DNA of 64,000 nt from Burkholderia sp. 4M9327F10 (GCF_005503145.1 NZ_SCNV01000038.1:1-64000); one strand, 5' to 3'; counted from the stretch's first letter, positions 32,837 through 42,334 are shown. Translations and numbers: made by a program. The notes: generated by a model not told the origin, from the letters alone.

Positions 32837-33985
32837 CTAATGCCGGTCGACCCACTTCAACCCGACCAACCCGAGCACGAGATACACCAGCCCAGGCGTA
32901 GCCGCAGTCAATGGCGCGGGCCAGGTATTCAACATGCCCATGTGCGAGAACAAGGTGTTGAACAACTGGAAGCTCATCCCCAGCATGATCCCACCGAACA
33001 CCTTCACCCCCACCACGCCCGCTCGCGTATGCAGATACGCAAACGGCAACGAAAGCACCAGCATCACCAGCACCGCAAACGGATACAGCAGCTTGCGCCA
33101 CAGCGCAATCTCATACCGTTGCGTGTCCTGATGATTCTGCTGCAAATGCTCGATATAGCGGAACAGGTTGAACATCGACATGTTGTCCGGCGACACCAGC
33201 AGCACCGACAAAATCTGCGGCGTCAGTTCCGAGCGCAACGAATACTCCGGCAGCGTAGTCTGGCTCGCGCGGTAAACCGGATTCAGCGCGTCCTTGGGCG
33301 TACCCGCCGTCGGCGCCACGTCGAGCAATTGCGTATCCGTCACGTCCTTCAGCAACCAGTGCCCCGGCGGCTGGTACCTGCCGCTTTGCGCAATCCGCAC
33401 ATTCGACAGGCGGAACTTCGAATCGAACTCGTAGATCCGCACGTCGGTAATCGTCGCATCCGGCTGCAGCTTGCCGACGTTCACGAAACGCGTTACCTGC
33501 TCGCCATCCGCTCGTGCCGTCAACGTATCCTTCACCCATACGCCCGACTCGAAGTTGGTCGACACCGCCGAACCCAACGCCTCCAGCCGCACCCGCTCAG
33601 ACAACTGATCCGTATATGGCCCGATCACTTCGCCGATGATGTACGTCAGGATCACCAGCGGAATGCCGATCTTCAGCAGCGAGCGCAGCGCCTGGTTCGT
33701 CGCGAGACCCGACACGCGGAAAATCGTGTATTCCGAGTTTGCCGCCATCTGCGCAAACACATAGATGGCGCTGATCAGTGCCGCCACCGGGATGATTTCG
33801 TAGAAGCGCGACGGCGTTTGCAGCGCCACCCGTAGCACCGCATATTGGAACTTGTAGTTGCCGTGACCGACCGAGTTCAGTTCGTTGATCAGGTCGAAAA
33901 AGAAGAACAGACCCGAAAATGCAAACAGCACAAACAGAAACGTAAGGTAGACCTGACTTGCGAAGTACTTTTCATAAATCCGCAT
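32837..33985 (-). CDS. lptG: Lipopolysaccharide export permease LptG
   Basis: 382 residues of the YjgP/YjgQ family. Two N-terminal spans (VYLTFLFVLFAFSGLFFFFD and a region around YEIIPVAALISAIYVFAQMA), a third near IGIPLVILTYIIGEVIGP, a large periplasmic beta-jellyroll middle and three C-terminal spans (FAVLVMLVLSLPFAYL onward) give the LptF/G layout. The coupling segment NSEYTIFRVSG is conserved. It forms the inner-membrane LPS extractor with LptF and the ATPase LptB. It starts 3 bp after the lptF stop. Assignment as G rather than F rests on order and the N-terminus MRIYEKYFA. Confidence 0.92.
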   Translation of the reverse strand: MRIYEKYFASQVYLTFLFVLFAFSGLFFFFDLINELNSVGHGNYKFQYAVLRVALQTPSRFYEIIPVAALISAIYVFAQMAANSEYTIFRVSGLATNQALRSLLKIGIPLVILTYIIGEVIGPYTDQLSERVRLEALGSAVSTNFESGVWVKDTLTARADGEQVTRFVNVGKLQPDATITDVRIYEFDSKFRLSNVRIAQSGRYQPPGHWLLKDVTDTQLLDVAPTAGTPKDALNPVYRASQTTLPEYSLRSELTPQILSVLLVSPDNMSMFNLFRYIEHLQQNHQDTQRYEIALWRKLLYPFAVLVMLVLSLPFAYLHTRAGVVGVKVFGGIMLGMSFQLFNTLFSHMGMLNTWPAPLTAATPGLVYLVLGLVGLKWVDRH

Positions 33986-33988
33986 CGG

Positions 33989-35089
33989 TCAGGCTCCCTG
34001 CGACGAACGGCGGAACGTCGCCCGCGAGAACAGCGGCCGGTTGCGCACGCGCAGCCAGAAAATGAACGCCACGATCCCCGCTACGATTACGTGCAGCCCT
34101 ATCAGGCCAACCGGGAACGACATCTTGCCTTGCTCGATCCATGACTGCACAACGTTCAACAGGTTCGAATACGTCAGATAAATCAGCACCGCCATCACCA
34201 GGTTGATGGTGCGGCTGCGCCGCGGATTCTGGTGGGCGAGCGGGATGGCCAGCAGCATCAGGTTGATCGCAATCAGCGGCAGGCCCGCGCGCCATGCAAA
34301 CTCCGCGAGGTTGTCGCGAGTCGGATTGCGGAACAGTTCGAGTGTCGGCGTGCCGGTGGTGCTGGGCGTGCTGATCACCGGCTGGCTCTGGATTTTCACG
34401 CCGTAGCGTTCGAACTCCATGATCCGGAAATCCGGTTTGCCCGGTTCGCCGTCGTAACGGCGGCCGTTCTCGAGCACGACAAAGCGGTCGCCGTTCTTGC
34501 TCGTCTCGGTGTGGCCAGTCTTCGACACGACCACGTTGACCTTGCCGTTTTCCGTGCTGGTCACGAAGACGTTCTCGACGTGCGACTGGTCAGGCGTCAT
34601 CTTCTCGATGAAGAACACCCGGTGGCTCACCGCCGATTCGCGGAACTGGCCCGGCGCCAGCAGCGAGACCTCGTCGCGCTGCTGGAAGCGCGCGCGGATC
34701 AGCTTGTTCTGCTGGTTCGACCACGGCCAGCCGACGAACACAAAGAACATGATGAGGATGACGATAGGCGTCGCAAACACGGCGATCGGTTTGATGAAGC
34801 GCGTGAGGCTTACGCCCGAGGCCAGCCAGACGACCATTTCCGAGTCTCTGTACCAGCGTGTCAGGACGAACAGGATCGACACGAACAGGGTCGCGACCAG
34901 CATGATGGCCAGATAGCCGATCACGGTCAGGCCGATCAGAACCAGCACGTCGCGTGGATCGATCTCCCCGGAGGCGGCGAAGCCGACGATCCGGATCATC
35001 ATCGTCGTCAGCACGAGCGTGAGGAGAACCATGAACACGGCACCAGCCGTGTACGCGAGTTCGCGCTGGAGGGAGCGTTCAAAGATCAT
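33989..35089 (-). CDS. lptF: Lipopolysaccharide export permease LptF
   Basis: 366 residues of the YjgP/YjgQ family, starting MIFERSLQRELAYTAGAVF. It has the paired N-terminal spans, the WYRDSEMVVWLASGVSLTRF coupling region that contacts LptB, a periplasmic domain and C-terminal spans ending near VGLIGLHVIVAGIVAFIFWL. It pairs with LptG to move LPS from the inner membrane to the Lpt bridge. It is the first gene of the operon and is divergent from pepA with 132 bp between, as in many proteobacteria. Confidence 0.93.
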   Translation of the reverse strand: MIFERSLQRELAYTAGAVFMVLLTLVLTTMMIRIVGFAASGEIDPRDVLVLIGLTVIGYLAIMLVATLFVSILFVLTRWYRDSEMVVWLASGVSLTRFIKPIAVFATPIVILIMFFVFVGWPWSNQQNKLIRARFQQRDEVSLLAPGQFRESAVSHRVFFIEKMTPDQSHVENVFVTSTENGKVNVVVSKTGHTETSKNGDRFVVLENGRRYDGEPGKPDFRIMEFERYGVKIQSQPVISTPSTTGTPTLELFRNPTRDNLAEFAWRAGLPLIAINLMLLAIPLAHQNPRRSRTINLVMAVLIYLTYSNLLNVVQSWIEQGKMSFPVGLIGLHVIVAGIVAFIFWLRVRNRPLFSRATFRRSSQGA

Positions 35090-35221
35090 TGTTGATGAAG
35101 AGAGTGCGTGCCTTCAGGTGCTCCGGGTTGATCCCGTCAGCCCCGTGCAGCCGCCGCGGGAAAAATAGCGGATAATTGCGGCTTTCATCCTAAGCCCAGA
35201 TTTTATCCGAGGACAAGCGCG

Positions 35222-36778
35222 ATGGACTTTAGCATAAAAGCCTGTGATTGGAGCAAAGGCTCGTCAAACGGGTTCCTGACTGGGAAGTCCGACTGCATCG
35301 TGATCGGCATTTTCGAGTCACAAACGCTGTCGGGTGCCGCACTGGAGATAGATGCGGCCACCAAGGGTCTGCTGACCCGTATCATCAAAGCCGGCGACAT
35401 GGACGGCAAGAGCGGCACCACCCTGTTCCTGCACGAAGTGTCCGGTATCGGTGCTTCGCGCGTCCTGCTGGTTGGCCTCGGCAAGCAGGATGCCTTCGGC
35501 CAGAAAGCCTACGGCGACGCGGTGCGGGCCGCCTGGCGCGCCATTCTGGCCACCAGGATCGTCCAGGTTACCTTCACGCTGGCCCAGTTGCCGGTCCTCG
35601 AGCGCTCGTCCGACTGGGGCGTGCGCACGGCCATCCTTGCGCTGCGCGAGCTGTCGTACAAGTTCACGCAGATGAAGAGCAAGCCGGATACCACCCCGAA
35701 GGCGCTCAAGCGCATCGTCTTCAGCGTCGACACGGGCGACGAGAAAGCAGCCAAAGTCGCCGCCAAGCAAGGCGCAGCGCTTGCCAACGGCATGGATCTG
35801 ACGCGCGACCTCGGCAACCTGCCGGGCAACGTCTGCACCCCGGCTTACCTCGCTAACACCGCCAGGAAGCTTGCCAAAGACTGGAAGCTGAAGGTCGAAG
35901 TGCTGGGCCAGAAGCAGCTCGAAGCGCTGCGCATGGGTTCATTCCTGTCCGTCACGCGCGGCTCCGTCGAACCGCCCCAGTTCATCGTCCTGCAGTACCA
36001 GGGTGCGGCCGCCAAGGCTGCTCCGGTCGTGCTGGTCGGCAAGGGCATCACGTTCGACACCGGCGGCATTTCGCTCAAGCCGGGTGAAGGCATGGACGAG
36101 ATGAAGTACGACATGCTTGGCGCAGGTTCGGTGCTCGGCACCATACGCGCCGTCGCGGAAATGGGCCTGAAGATCAACCTGGTGGTGATCGTTCCGACCT
36201 GCGAGAACATGCCGGCCGGTAACGCCACCAAGCCGGGCGACATCGTCACCAGCATGAAGGGCCTGACGATCGAAGTGCTGAACACCGACGCGGAAGGCCG
36301 TCTGATCCTGTGCGACGCGCTGACCTATGCGGAGCGCTTCAAGCCGGCGGCGGTGATCGATGTGGCCACCCTGACCGGCGCTTGCGTGATCGCACTGGGC
36401 CATCACAACAGCGGCCTGTTCTCGAAAGACGACGCGCTGGCTGGCGAGTTGCTCGACGCTTCGCGCGAAGCGTCCGATCCGGCATGGCGCATGCCGCTCG
36501 ACGAGGAATACCACGATCAGTTGAAGTCGAACTTCGCGGACCTCGCCAACATCGGCGGCCGTCCGGGCGGCAGCATCACGGCGGCGTGCTTCCTGTCGCG
36601 CTTTACTGAAGAGTATCCGTGGGCCCACCTCGACATCGCCGGCACCGCGTGGAAGAGCGGCGCAGCGAAGGGCGCAACGGGCCGTCCGGTGCCGCTGCTG
36701 TCGCAGTTCTTGATCGACCGGGCCGCGGACGGTAGGGCCGCTGACGGTCGGGCCGCGGACGGTCGCGCTGCACAATGA
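35222..36778 (+). CDS. pepA: Leucyl aminopeptidase (cytosol aminopeptidase, M17)
   Basis: 518 residues. M17 signatures are VLVGKGITFDTGGISLKPG (metal-binding Lys and Asp) and NTDAEGRLILCDALTYAE, the catalytic NTDAEGRL motif. It removes N-terminal residues from peptides using two divalent metals and forms a hexamer; in E. coli PepA also binds DNA. The last ~15 residues (ADGRAADGRAADGRAAQ) are a repeated extension beyond the usual C-terminus, coded by three 15-bp units. Divergent from lptF and followed by holC after 49 bp. Confidence 0.95.
   Translation: MDFSIKACDWSKGSSNGFLTGKSDCIVIGIFESQTLSGAALEIDAATKGLLTRIIKAGDMDGKSGTTLFLHEVSGIGASRVLLVGLGKQDAFGQKAYGDAVRAAWRAILATRIVQVTFTLAQLPVLERSSDWGVRTAILALRELSYKFTQMKSKPDTTPKALKRIVFSVDTGDEKAAKVAAKQGAALANGMDLTRDLGNLPGNVCTPAYLANTARKLAKDWKLKVEVLGQKQLEALRMGSFLSVTRGSVEPPQFIVLQYQGAAAKAAPVVLVGKGITFDTGGISLKPGEGMDEMKYDMLGAGSVLGTIRAVAEMGLKINLVVIVPTCENMPAGNATKPGDIVTSMKGLTIEVLNTDAEGRLILCDALTYAERFKPAAVIDVATLTGACVIALGHHNSGLFSKDDALAGELLDASREASDPAWRMPLDEEYHDQLKSNFADLANIGGRPGGSITAACFLSRFTEEYPWAHLDIAGTAWKSGAAKGATGRPVPLLSQFLIDRAADGRAADGRAADGRAAQ
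36720..36764 (+). repeat. Three 15-bp tandem units at the 3' end of pepA
   Basis: The unit GGGCCGCGGACGGTC occurs three times with single-base differences at 36720-36764, encoding a repeated Gly-Arg-Ala-Ala-Asp tail. The length is a multiple of three, so copy-number change would lengthen or shorten the tail without frameshift. Confidence 0.85.
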
Positions 36779-36827
36779 CCGATCGCTGTACCGATGCGCC
36801 TGCTGAGGCGCTGAGGCGGAGCCGCCG

Positions 36828-37244
36828 ATGACGAGAATCGATTTTCACTCGAACGTCGGCGATTCGCTGCTGTACGCGTGCCGCCTGGTACGCAAGGCGT
36901 ATCTGGCCGGCCAGCCCACCATTGTGCTGGCCGAGCCGCCGCGGCTGCGCGCGTTCGACGAGCAGCTATGGAGCTTTTCACCGCTTGATTTCGTGCCGCA
37001 CTGCTACGCCGACAGCCCGCTCGCCGCGCAAACGCCGATCGTGCTGAGCGCTACGCTCGACAACGTGCCGCACTACCAGGTGCTGCTGAATCTGGGCGCC
37101 GAGGTGCCGGCGCAGTTCGCGCGCTTCGAAAGATTGCTGGAAGTGGTCGGTAACGCACAAGACGAACTGATTGCGGGCCGTGAACGCTACCGCTTCTACC
37201 GCGATCGCGGCTATGCTCTAAACAACTACAAGCAGGGCGGCTAG
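36828..37244 (+). CDS. holC: DNA polymerase III chi subunit
   Basis: 138 residues starting MTRIDFHSNVGD, with GGAG about 8 nt upstream. The central LAEPPRLRAFDEQLWSFSPLDFVPH and the C-terminal YRFYRDRGYALNNYKQG are typical of beta-proteobacterial HolC. Chi links the clamp-loader complex to single-stranded DNA-binding protein at the replication fork. It follows pepA, a very common gene order. Confidence 0.93.
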   Translation: MTRIDFHSNVGDSLLYACRLVRKAYLAGQPTIVLAEPPRLRAFDEQLWSFSPLDFVPHCYADSPLAAQTPIVLSATLDNVPHYQVLLNLGAEVPAQFARFERLLEVVGNAQDELIAGRERYRFYRDRGYALNNYKQGG

Positions 37245-37357
37245 CGCCGGCGTGCCTTACCCCTCGCTCCTCGCGCGACGGCCGCCAGCCGGCGCCCGTT
37301 GGGCTGGGCGGCAGCGGTCCGGCACGTCATCGCCCGATTCATCGACGGAGTCTATTC

Positions 37358-37894
37358 GTGCCCGATTCGTCCGACACTACTTTCGATACCTCCATCCCGG
37401 TTCTGCAGGAAGTCCTCGTGCGGGGCAAGCCCGAGTTCGCGCGCGCCCCCCGGGAATCCGGCGCAGCCGAGGCCCAGGCCGCGGAGCCGGCGGATGGCGT
37501 AACCGTGCATGCCGTTACGCCCGCCCAGGTGCAGGCGTTCGAGCTCCCGGAGCAGGCCGCGCCGGCCGAATTGGCCGCGGCACAGGAGCCTGCGCCGTTT
37601 GAGCCGGCGACGGCGTTTCACTTTTCCCGTGCACAGGGGGAGCCCGCGGCGCCGGTCACGGAGCTCGACGCCGACGTGCTAGCCGACCGCCTGCGCGGCC
37701 GTTTTGCCAGTTATCTGACCGGCGAAGGGCGTGCGGCGATCGAGGCACGTTGCCGTGATGCGCTGCAAGACCACACCACGTGGCTGGTGAACCAGATCAC
37801 GCGGGAGGTTGCGATGGCGCTGGAGACCGAGATAACCGGCTGGGTGCGGGAGGCGGTTGAAGACGAATTGGCGCGGCGCTCCAAAGAGCATTGA
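37358..37894 (+). CDS. DUF2486 family protein
   Basis: 178 residues from GTG, with GGAG about 9 nt upstream. The N-terminal MPDSSDTTFDTSIPVLQEVLVRG and the C-terminal helix region (RDALQDHTTWLVNQITREVA) are the conserved ends; the middle is Ala/Pro/Glu-rich and likely disordered. The protein is acidic and has no signal peptide or membrane span. I recognise it as the DUF2486 type found in Burkholderiaceae after holC; function unknown. Confidence 0.8.
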   Translation: MPDSSDTTFDTSIPVLQEVLVRGKPEFARAPRESGAAEAQAAEPADGVTVHAVTPAQVQAFELPEQAAPAELAAAQEPAPFEPATAFHFSRAQGEPAAPVTELDADVLADRLRGRFASYLTGEGRAAIEARCRDALQDHTTWLVNQITREVAMALETEITGWVREAVEDELARRSKEH

Positions 37895-37907
37895 GCCCGT
37901 GCAGAGG

Positions 37908-37951
37908 GGGCACTAAGCAGGCACTGAACGGGCACTAAGCGGGCACGGAGC
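37908..37951. repeat. Four tandem 11-bp units
   Basis: The unit GGGCACTAAGC is repeated four times with variation (second unit AGGCACTGAAC, fourth GGGCACGGAGC) between the convergent DUF2486 and cytochrome c genes, which end 63 bp apart. Confidence 0.85.
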
Positions 37952-37957
37952 GCGCCG

Positions 37958-38284
37958 CTATTTCAGCGTCAGGATCCAGCCGGCGAGGGTGGCGGCCTGG
38001 TCGGGCGTGAGTTGGGTGTTAGCGGGCATCGGCACCTGGCCCCATACTCCCGTGCTGCCGTCGATGATCTTGTGTGCGAGATAGGCTTCCGCGTCGGTGC
38101 GTGAAGCGTATTTGGCGGCGACGTCATGCAACGCCGGTCCCATGAACGGCCGGTTCACCGAGTGGCAGCTCATGCAGTTTTGCCGCTGCGCGAGAACGAG
38201 GCCCGGGGCCGATTCGGCCCGCGCAGGAGCGGGGATCGTGAGGGCTGCCGCAAGCGCCAATGTTGCATACGACATGGATTTCAT
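37958..38284 (-). CDS. Small soluble c-type cytochrome
   Basis: 108 residues with a signal peptide ending at ARA-ES. The heme-binding motif CMSCH is at residues 37-41, and VPMPANTQL supplies the likely distal Met ligand; the last helix AATLAGWILTLK is the class I signature. It is a periplasmic single-heme electron carrier of the cytochrome c551/c5 kind. GGAGA lies before the ATG. It is downstream of ilvD on the same strand, but a terminator separates them. Confidence 0.9.
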   Translation of the reverse strand: MKSMSYATLALAAALTIPAPARAESAPGLVLAQRQNCMSCHSVNRPFMGPALHDVAAKYASRTDAEAYLAHKIIDGSTGVWGQVPMPANTQLTPDQAATLAGWILTLK

Positions 38285-38336
38285 ACTGGTCTCCGTCGGT
38301 GCCGGTGCCCGACTTGTGGTGGAGGCATTATAAAAG

Positions 38337-38366
38337 GAAAGGGGCGCACGGTTTTTCGTGCGCCCC
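38337..38366 (-). terminator. Rho-independent terminator of ilvD
   Basis: On the minus strand a perfect 10-bp stem GGGGCGCACG/CGTGCGCCCC with a 6-nt loop is followed by TTTCCTTTT. It lies about 25 bp after the ilvD stop codon and ahead of the cytochrome c gene. Confidence 0.85.
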
Positions 38367-38389
38367 TGTGTGTTTCCGGAGTGACTGGT

Positions 38390-40063
38390 TTAGCCCGTGA
38401 TCGCCCCCTTGTTGGCCGGCAGCGCCAGCGCCGAGTACTTGGCCATCACGCCCCGCGTATAACGCGGCTTCGGCTGCTGCCATGCGGCGCGGCGGCGCTC
38501 CAGTTCAGCGTCGTCGATGTTCAGTTGCAGCAGCAACTGATGCGCATCAATGGTGATCGAATCGCCTTCCCGCACGAACGCAATCGCGCCGCCCACGAAC
38601 GCTTCCGGCGCGACGTGGCCCACCACCATGCCCCACGTGCCGCCCGAGAAGCGGCCGTCGGTAATCAGGCCGACGCTTTCACCCAGGCCCTTGCCGATAA
38701 TCGCCGAAGTCGGCGCAAGCATCTCCGGCATGCCTGGGCCGCCCTTCGGACCGAGATAGCGCAGCACGACCACATCGCCGGCTTTGATCTTGTCGGCGAG
38801 AATCGCCTCCAGCGCGCTTTGCTCGTCGTCGAACACGCGTGCGGGTCCCGTGATGACCGGGTTCTTCAGGCCGGTGATCTTGGCGACCGCGCCGTCCGTG
38901 GCCAGGTTGCCCTTCAGGATCGCGAGGTGGCCTTCGCGGTACAGCGCCTGTTCAATCGGGAAGATCACCTGCTGGTCGGCGCGCGGTTTGGCCGGCACGT
39001 CCTTCAGCTCTTCGCCGATGGTCTTGCCGGTGATCGTGATGCAGTCGCCGTGCAGCAGACCCGCGTCGAGCAGGATCTTCATGACCTGCGGAATGCCGCC
39101 GGCCTTGTGCAGATCGGTCGCCACGTACTGGCCCGACGGCTTCAGGTTGCAGAGCACCGGCACTTTCTTGCGCATGCGCTCGAAGTCCTCGATGCTCCAT
39201 TCCACCTCAGCGGCGTGCGCAATGGCGAGGAAATGCAGCACGGCATTGGTCGAGCCGCCGGTGGCCATGATCACGGCCACGGCGTTTTCGATCGACTTCC
39301 TGGTGACGATATCGCGCGGCTTCAGGTCCTTCTTGACCGCCTCCACGAGTACGCGCGCCGATTCCGCCGCCGAATCCACTTTTTCCTGATCCGGATTGGC
39401 CATCGTCGACGAGTACAGCAGCGACATGCCCAGTGCCTCGAACGACGAGCTCATCGTATTGGCGGTGTACATGCCGCCGCACGAACCCGTCGACGGGCAG
39501 GCGTTCCTTTCGACCCCTTCGAAATCTTCCTGCGACATCCGGCCGGCCGTGAATTCCCCCACCGCTTCGAACGACGACACGATGGTCAGGTCGGTGCCCT
39601 TCCAGTTGCCCGGACGGATCGTGCCGCCATACACGTAAATCGCCGGAACGTTGGCGCGCAGGATGCCGATCATGCCGCCCGGCATGTTCTTGTCACAGCC
39701 GCCGATCACGACCACGCCGTCCATCCACTGGCCCTGCACGCAGGTTTCCACGCAGTCGGCGATCACTTCGCGCGACACCAGCGAGTACTTCATGCCTTCG
39801 GTACCCATCGACATGCCGTCGGAAATCGTCGGCGTGCCGAAGATCTGCGGATTCGCGTCCGCGCCCTTGACGGCGGCGACCGCGGCGTCGGCGAGGCGCT
39901 GCAGGCCGGCATTGCACGGCGTGATCGTCGAGTGGCCGTTGGCGATGCCGATCATCGGCTTGTCGAAGTCTTCCTTCTGATAGCCGAGGGCGTAATACAT
40001 CGAACGGTTCGGCGAGCGCGCGACGCCTTGGGTGATGTTCTTCGAGCGACGGTTGTACGGCAT
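38390..40063 (-). CDS. ilvD: Dihydroxy-acid dehydratase
   Basis: 557 residues starting MPYNRRSKNITQG, with AGGAG 7 nt upstream. The Fe-S cysteines and catalytic surroundings are seen in GGCDKNMPGGMIG, CPSTGSCGGMYTANTMSS and LITDGRFSGGTWG. It dehydrates 2,3-dihydroxy-3-methyl acids to 2-keto acids, the third step of isoleucine and valine synthesis. It is divergently transcribed from a LysR regulator with 194 bp between, which suggests regulation by that protein, and it ends in a clear terminator. Confidence 0.96.
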   Translation of the reverse strand: MPYNRRSKNITQGVARSPNRSMYYALGYQKEDFDKPMIGIANGHSTITPCNAGLQRLADAAVAAVKGADANPQIFGTPTISDGMSMGTEGMKYSLVSREVIADCVETCVQGQWMDGVVVIGGCDKNMPGGMIGILRANVPAIYVYGGTIRPGNWKGTDLTIVSSFEAVGEFTAGRMSQEDFEGVERNACPSTGSCGGMYTANTMSSSFEALGMSLLYSSTMANPDQEKVDSAAESARVLVEAVKKDLKPRDIVTRKSIENAVAVIMATGGSTNAVLHFLAIAHAAEVEWSIEDFERMRKKVPVLCNLKPSGQYVATDLHKAGGIPQVMKILLDAGLLHGDCITITGKTIGEELKDVPAKPRADQQVIFPIEQALYREGHLAILKGNLATDGAVAKITGLKNPVITGPARVFDDEQSALEAILADKIKAGDVVVLRYLGPKGGPGMPEMLAPTSAIIGKGLGESVGLITDGRFSGGTWGMVVGHVAPEAFVGGAIAFVREGDSITIDAHQLLLQLNIDDAELERRRAAWQQPKPRYTRGVMAKYSALALPANKGAITG

Positions 40064-40257
40064 GGGGACTCCTGTGGGTGTGGATCCTGGCACCGGTGCG
40101 GCTCACCCAATCCAACTCGGGGGCTCAGGTGCTCTTTGCGAGCTTCCGCTCTGTCCTGACCAGTTTAGGTGGTGGCGCGCCGCCCAAGAATGCAGTTTCG
40201 CGATACGCCAGTCCAATATATTATTGATGGTCTACTAGGTCGTAAAAGATATTATTC

Positions 40258-41250
40258 ATGCTGCCTGCCGCACCCGATTTGCGCCAGCTGCGCTATTTCA
40301 TCGCCGTGGCCGAAGAAAAGCACTTCGGCCACGCCGCGGCGCGCCTGTCGATGACGCAGCCGCCGTTGTCGCAGGCCATCCGCGCGCTGGAGGAGACGCT
40401 TGGCGTCGAGCTGTTCGCCCGCACCAAGCGCTCGGTCGAGTTGACCCCGGTCGGTGCTGACCTGTTACCGGAAGTGCGGCGTCTGCTTGCCAGCGCCGAG
40501 GGGTTGCGGCCGCTTGCGCAAAGTCTTGCGCGCGGCGAGGCCGGGGTGTTGTCGCTGGCCTTCGTATCGACTGCGGACTATGGGCTGCTGCCCTTGCTGT
40601 TGCGTGATTTCGGCACTCGCTATCCGCGCGTGCGGCTGCAACTGACCGAGGCCACCAGCGACGTGCAGATTGACGAACTGGTGGCCGGCCGCATCGACGC
40701 CGGCCTCGTGATCGCGCCGCTGCCGCCGCGTCACGCCGCGCAACTGTCATGGCTGCCGATTGCCCGCGAACCGCTGGTGATTGCGATGTCGTCGGAGCTG
40801 GCGGCGCGTATCGAAGGGCCGGGCGTCGATGACGGCGCGGCCGCTGTTGCCGAGTGGCGCGACGCACCGGTCAGCCTGCGCGATCTCTCCGACGAGCCGC
40901 TTGTGATCTTCCCAAGGCGTCTGGCGCCGGGCTTTTATGACATCATTATGGATTGCTACGGCGTGGCCGGCCTCACGCCGCGCATTGCGCAGGAAGCTAT
41001 CCAGATGCAGACGATTGTGAGCCTGGTCTCGGCGGGCATGGGTGTCGCACTCGTGCCGCAATCGCTGCGTAACCTGCGCCGCACCGGTGTGGTGTACCGG
41101 CCGCTGCGCGAATCGGTGCCCGCCATCGAAACCGGCCTCGTCTGGCGCACTGCGCAGGTGAGCCCGGTGCTGGCCGGCTTTATCGGCATTGTCCGCGCGC
41201 ATGCGGCCGGCGCCGACGCTGGCGGGGTACGGCCCGCGCGAGGCGAGTGA
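40258..41250 (+). CDS. LysR family transcriptional regulator divergent from ilvD
   Basis: 330 residues. The N-terminal HTH reads LRQLRYFIAVAEEKHFGHAA, then RLSMTQPPLSQAIRALEETL, as in the aromatic/BenM-CatM-like LysR branch. The effector domain (LSLAFVSTADYGLLP, GMGVALVPQSL) is complete. LysR proteins often control the gene they diverge from, so ilvD is the first candidate target, but the ligand and regulon are not predictable. The upstream spacer has AT-rich sequence around 40200-40257. Confidence 0.9.
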   Translation: MLPAAPDLRQLRYFIAVAEEKHFGHAAARLSMTQPPLSQAIRALEETLGVELFARTKRSVELTPVGADLLPEVRRLLASAEGLRPLAQSLARGEAGVLSLAFVSTADYGLLPLLLRDFGTRYPRVRLQLTEATSDVQIDELVAGRIDAGLVIAPLPPRHAAQLSWLPIAREPLVIAMSSELAARIEGPGVDDGAAAVAEWRDAPVSLRDLSDEPLVIFPRRLAPGFYDIIMDCYGVAGLTPRIAQEAIQMQTIVSLVSAGMGVALVPQSLRNLRRTGVVYRPLRESVPAIETGLVWRTAQVSPVLAGFIGIVRAHAAGADAGGVRPARGE

Positions 41251-41379
41251 AAGCTGCGGGGCTTACACTGCGCCTTTTTGCGCGCCGCTGCGAACGCATC
41301 GCGCGGTGCGCCGTCCAACGCGAACCCGCTGAGCCTTATCGAAACCGCTTTTTGAACCTGAACTGCCCATAACAACACG

Positions 41380-42285
41380 ATGCACATTCATCCCAATTTC
41401 GACCCGATCGCGATTCATCTGGGGCCGCTCGCCGTCCGCTGGTACGGCCTGATGTACCTGGTGGCGTTCATCATGGCGATCGTCGTCGGCCGGCTGCGCC
41501 TGCGTTTGCCGTATGTCGCGGCGCAAGGCTGGACCGTCAAGGATATCGACGACATGCTGTTTTACGGCGTGCTCGGCACCATCTTCGGCGGCCGTCTCGG
41601 CTACGTGCTGTTCTACAAGGCGGATTACTACTTCGCGCATCCGCTCGACATCTTCAAGGTGTGGGAAGGCGGCATGTCGTTTCATGGCGGCTTTCTCGGC
41701 GTCACGCTGGCGATGGTGCTGTTCGCGTATCAACGCAAGCGCTCATGGCTGCAAGTCACCGATTTCGTTGCACCGATGGTGCCCACCGGGCTCGCGGCGG
41801 GCCGCCTCGGCAACTTCATCAACGGCGAGCTGTGGGGCCGTGTGACGGATCCGCAAGCACCGTGGGCGATGATGTTCCCGGGCGCCTCGAACGACGACGC
41901 GATCTGGCTCACGCGCCACCCCGAGCTGGCCGCGAAATGGCATCTGAACGAGATATTCGCGCAATATCACATGCTGCCGCGTCATCCGTCGGAGCTGTAC
42001 GAGATCGCGCTCGAAGGCATTACCTTGTTCTTCGTGCTGTGGTTCTTCTCCCGCAAGCCGCGTCCGCTCGGCGCCATTTCGGCGGTGTTCCTGATCGGTT
42101 ACGGCCTCGCGCGCTTCACGGTGGAATTCGCCCGTGAGCCGGACGACTTCCTCGGCCTGCTGGCGATGGGGCTTTCGATGGGGCAGTGGCTGTCGATGCC
42201 GATGATCGTCGCCGGCGTGGGACTGCTGGCATGGGCCTATCGGCGCAAGGGCCGCGAAGCGGTCAAGGCCGTCGGTGCGAACTGA
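41380..42285 (+). CDS. lgt: Prolipoprotein diacylglyceryl transferase
   Basis: 301 residues with seven membrane spans. Lgt landmarks are GPLAVRWYGLMYL near the N-terminus, the central MSFHGGFLGV with the essential His, and the signature AAGRLGNFINGELWGR. It transfers diacylglyceryl from phosphatidylglycerol to the lipobox Cys of prolipoproteins in the inner membrane, including presumably the two DUF3443 lipoproteins in this window. A clear terminator follows. Confidence 0.96.
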   Translation: MHIHPNFDPIAIHLGPLAVRWYGLMYLVAFIMAIVVGRLRLRLPYVAAQGWTVKDIDDMLFYGVLGTIFGGRLGYVLFYKADYYFAHPLDIFKVWEGGMSFHGGFLGVTLAMVLFAYQRKRSWLQVTDFVAPMVPTGLAAGRLGNFINGELWGRVTDPQAPWAMMFPGASNDDAIWLTRHPELAAKWHLNEIFAQYHMLPRHPSELYEIALEGITLFFVLWFFSRKPRPLGAISAVFLIGYGLARFTVEFAREPDDFLGLLAMGLSMGQWLSMPMIVAGVGLLAWAYRRKGREAVKAVGAN

Positions 42286-42306
42286 TTCGGGCCGCGTTGA
42301 AAGAGA

Positions 42307-42334
42307 AACGCCACGGCATGCCGTGGCGTTTTTT
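42307..42334 (+). terminator. Rho-independent terminator of lgt
   Basis: AACGCCACGGCA and TGCCGTGGCGTT form a perfect 12-bp inverted repeat followed by a run of six T, 21 bp after the lgt stop. Confidence 0.93.

Noticed and set aside
38126..40159. 677-residue open frame antisense to ilvD
   Set aside because: His/Arg-rich composition, no domain motifs, fully opposite ilvD.
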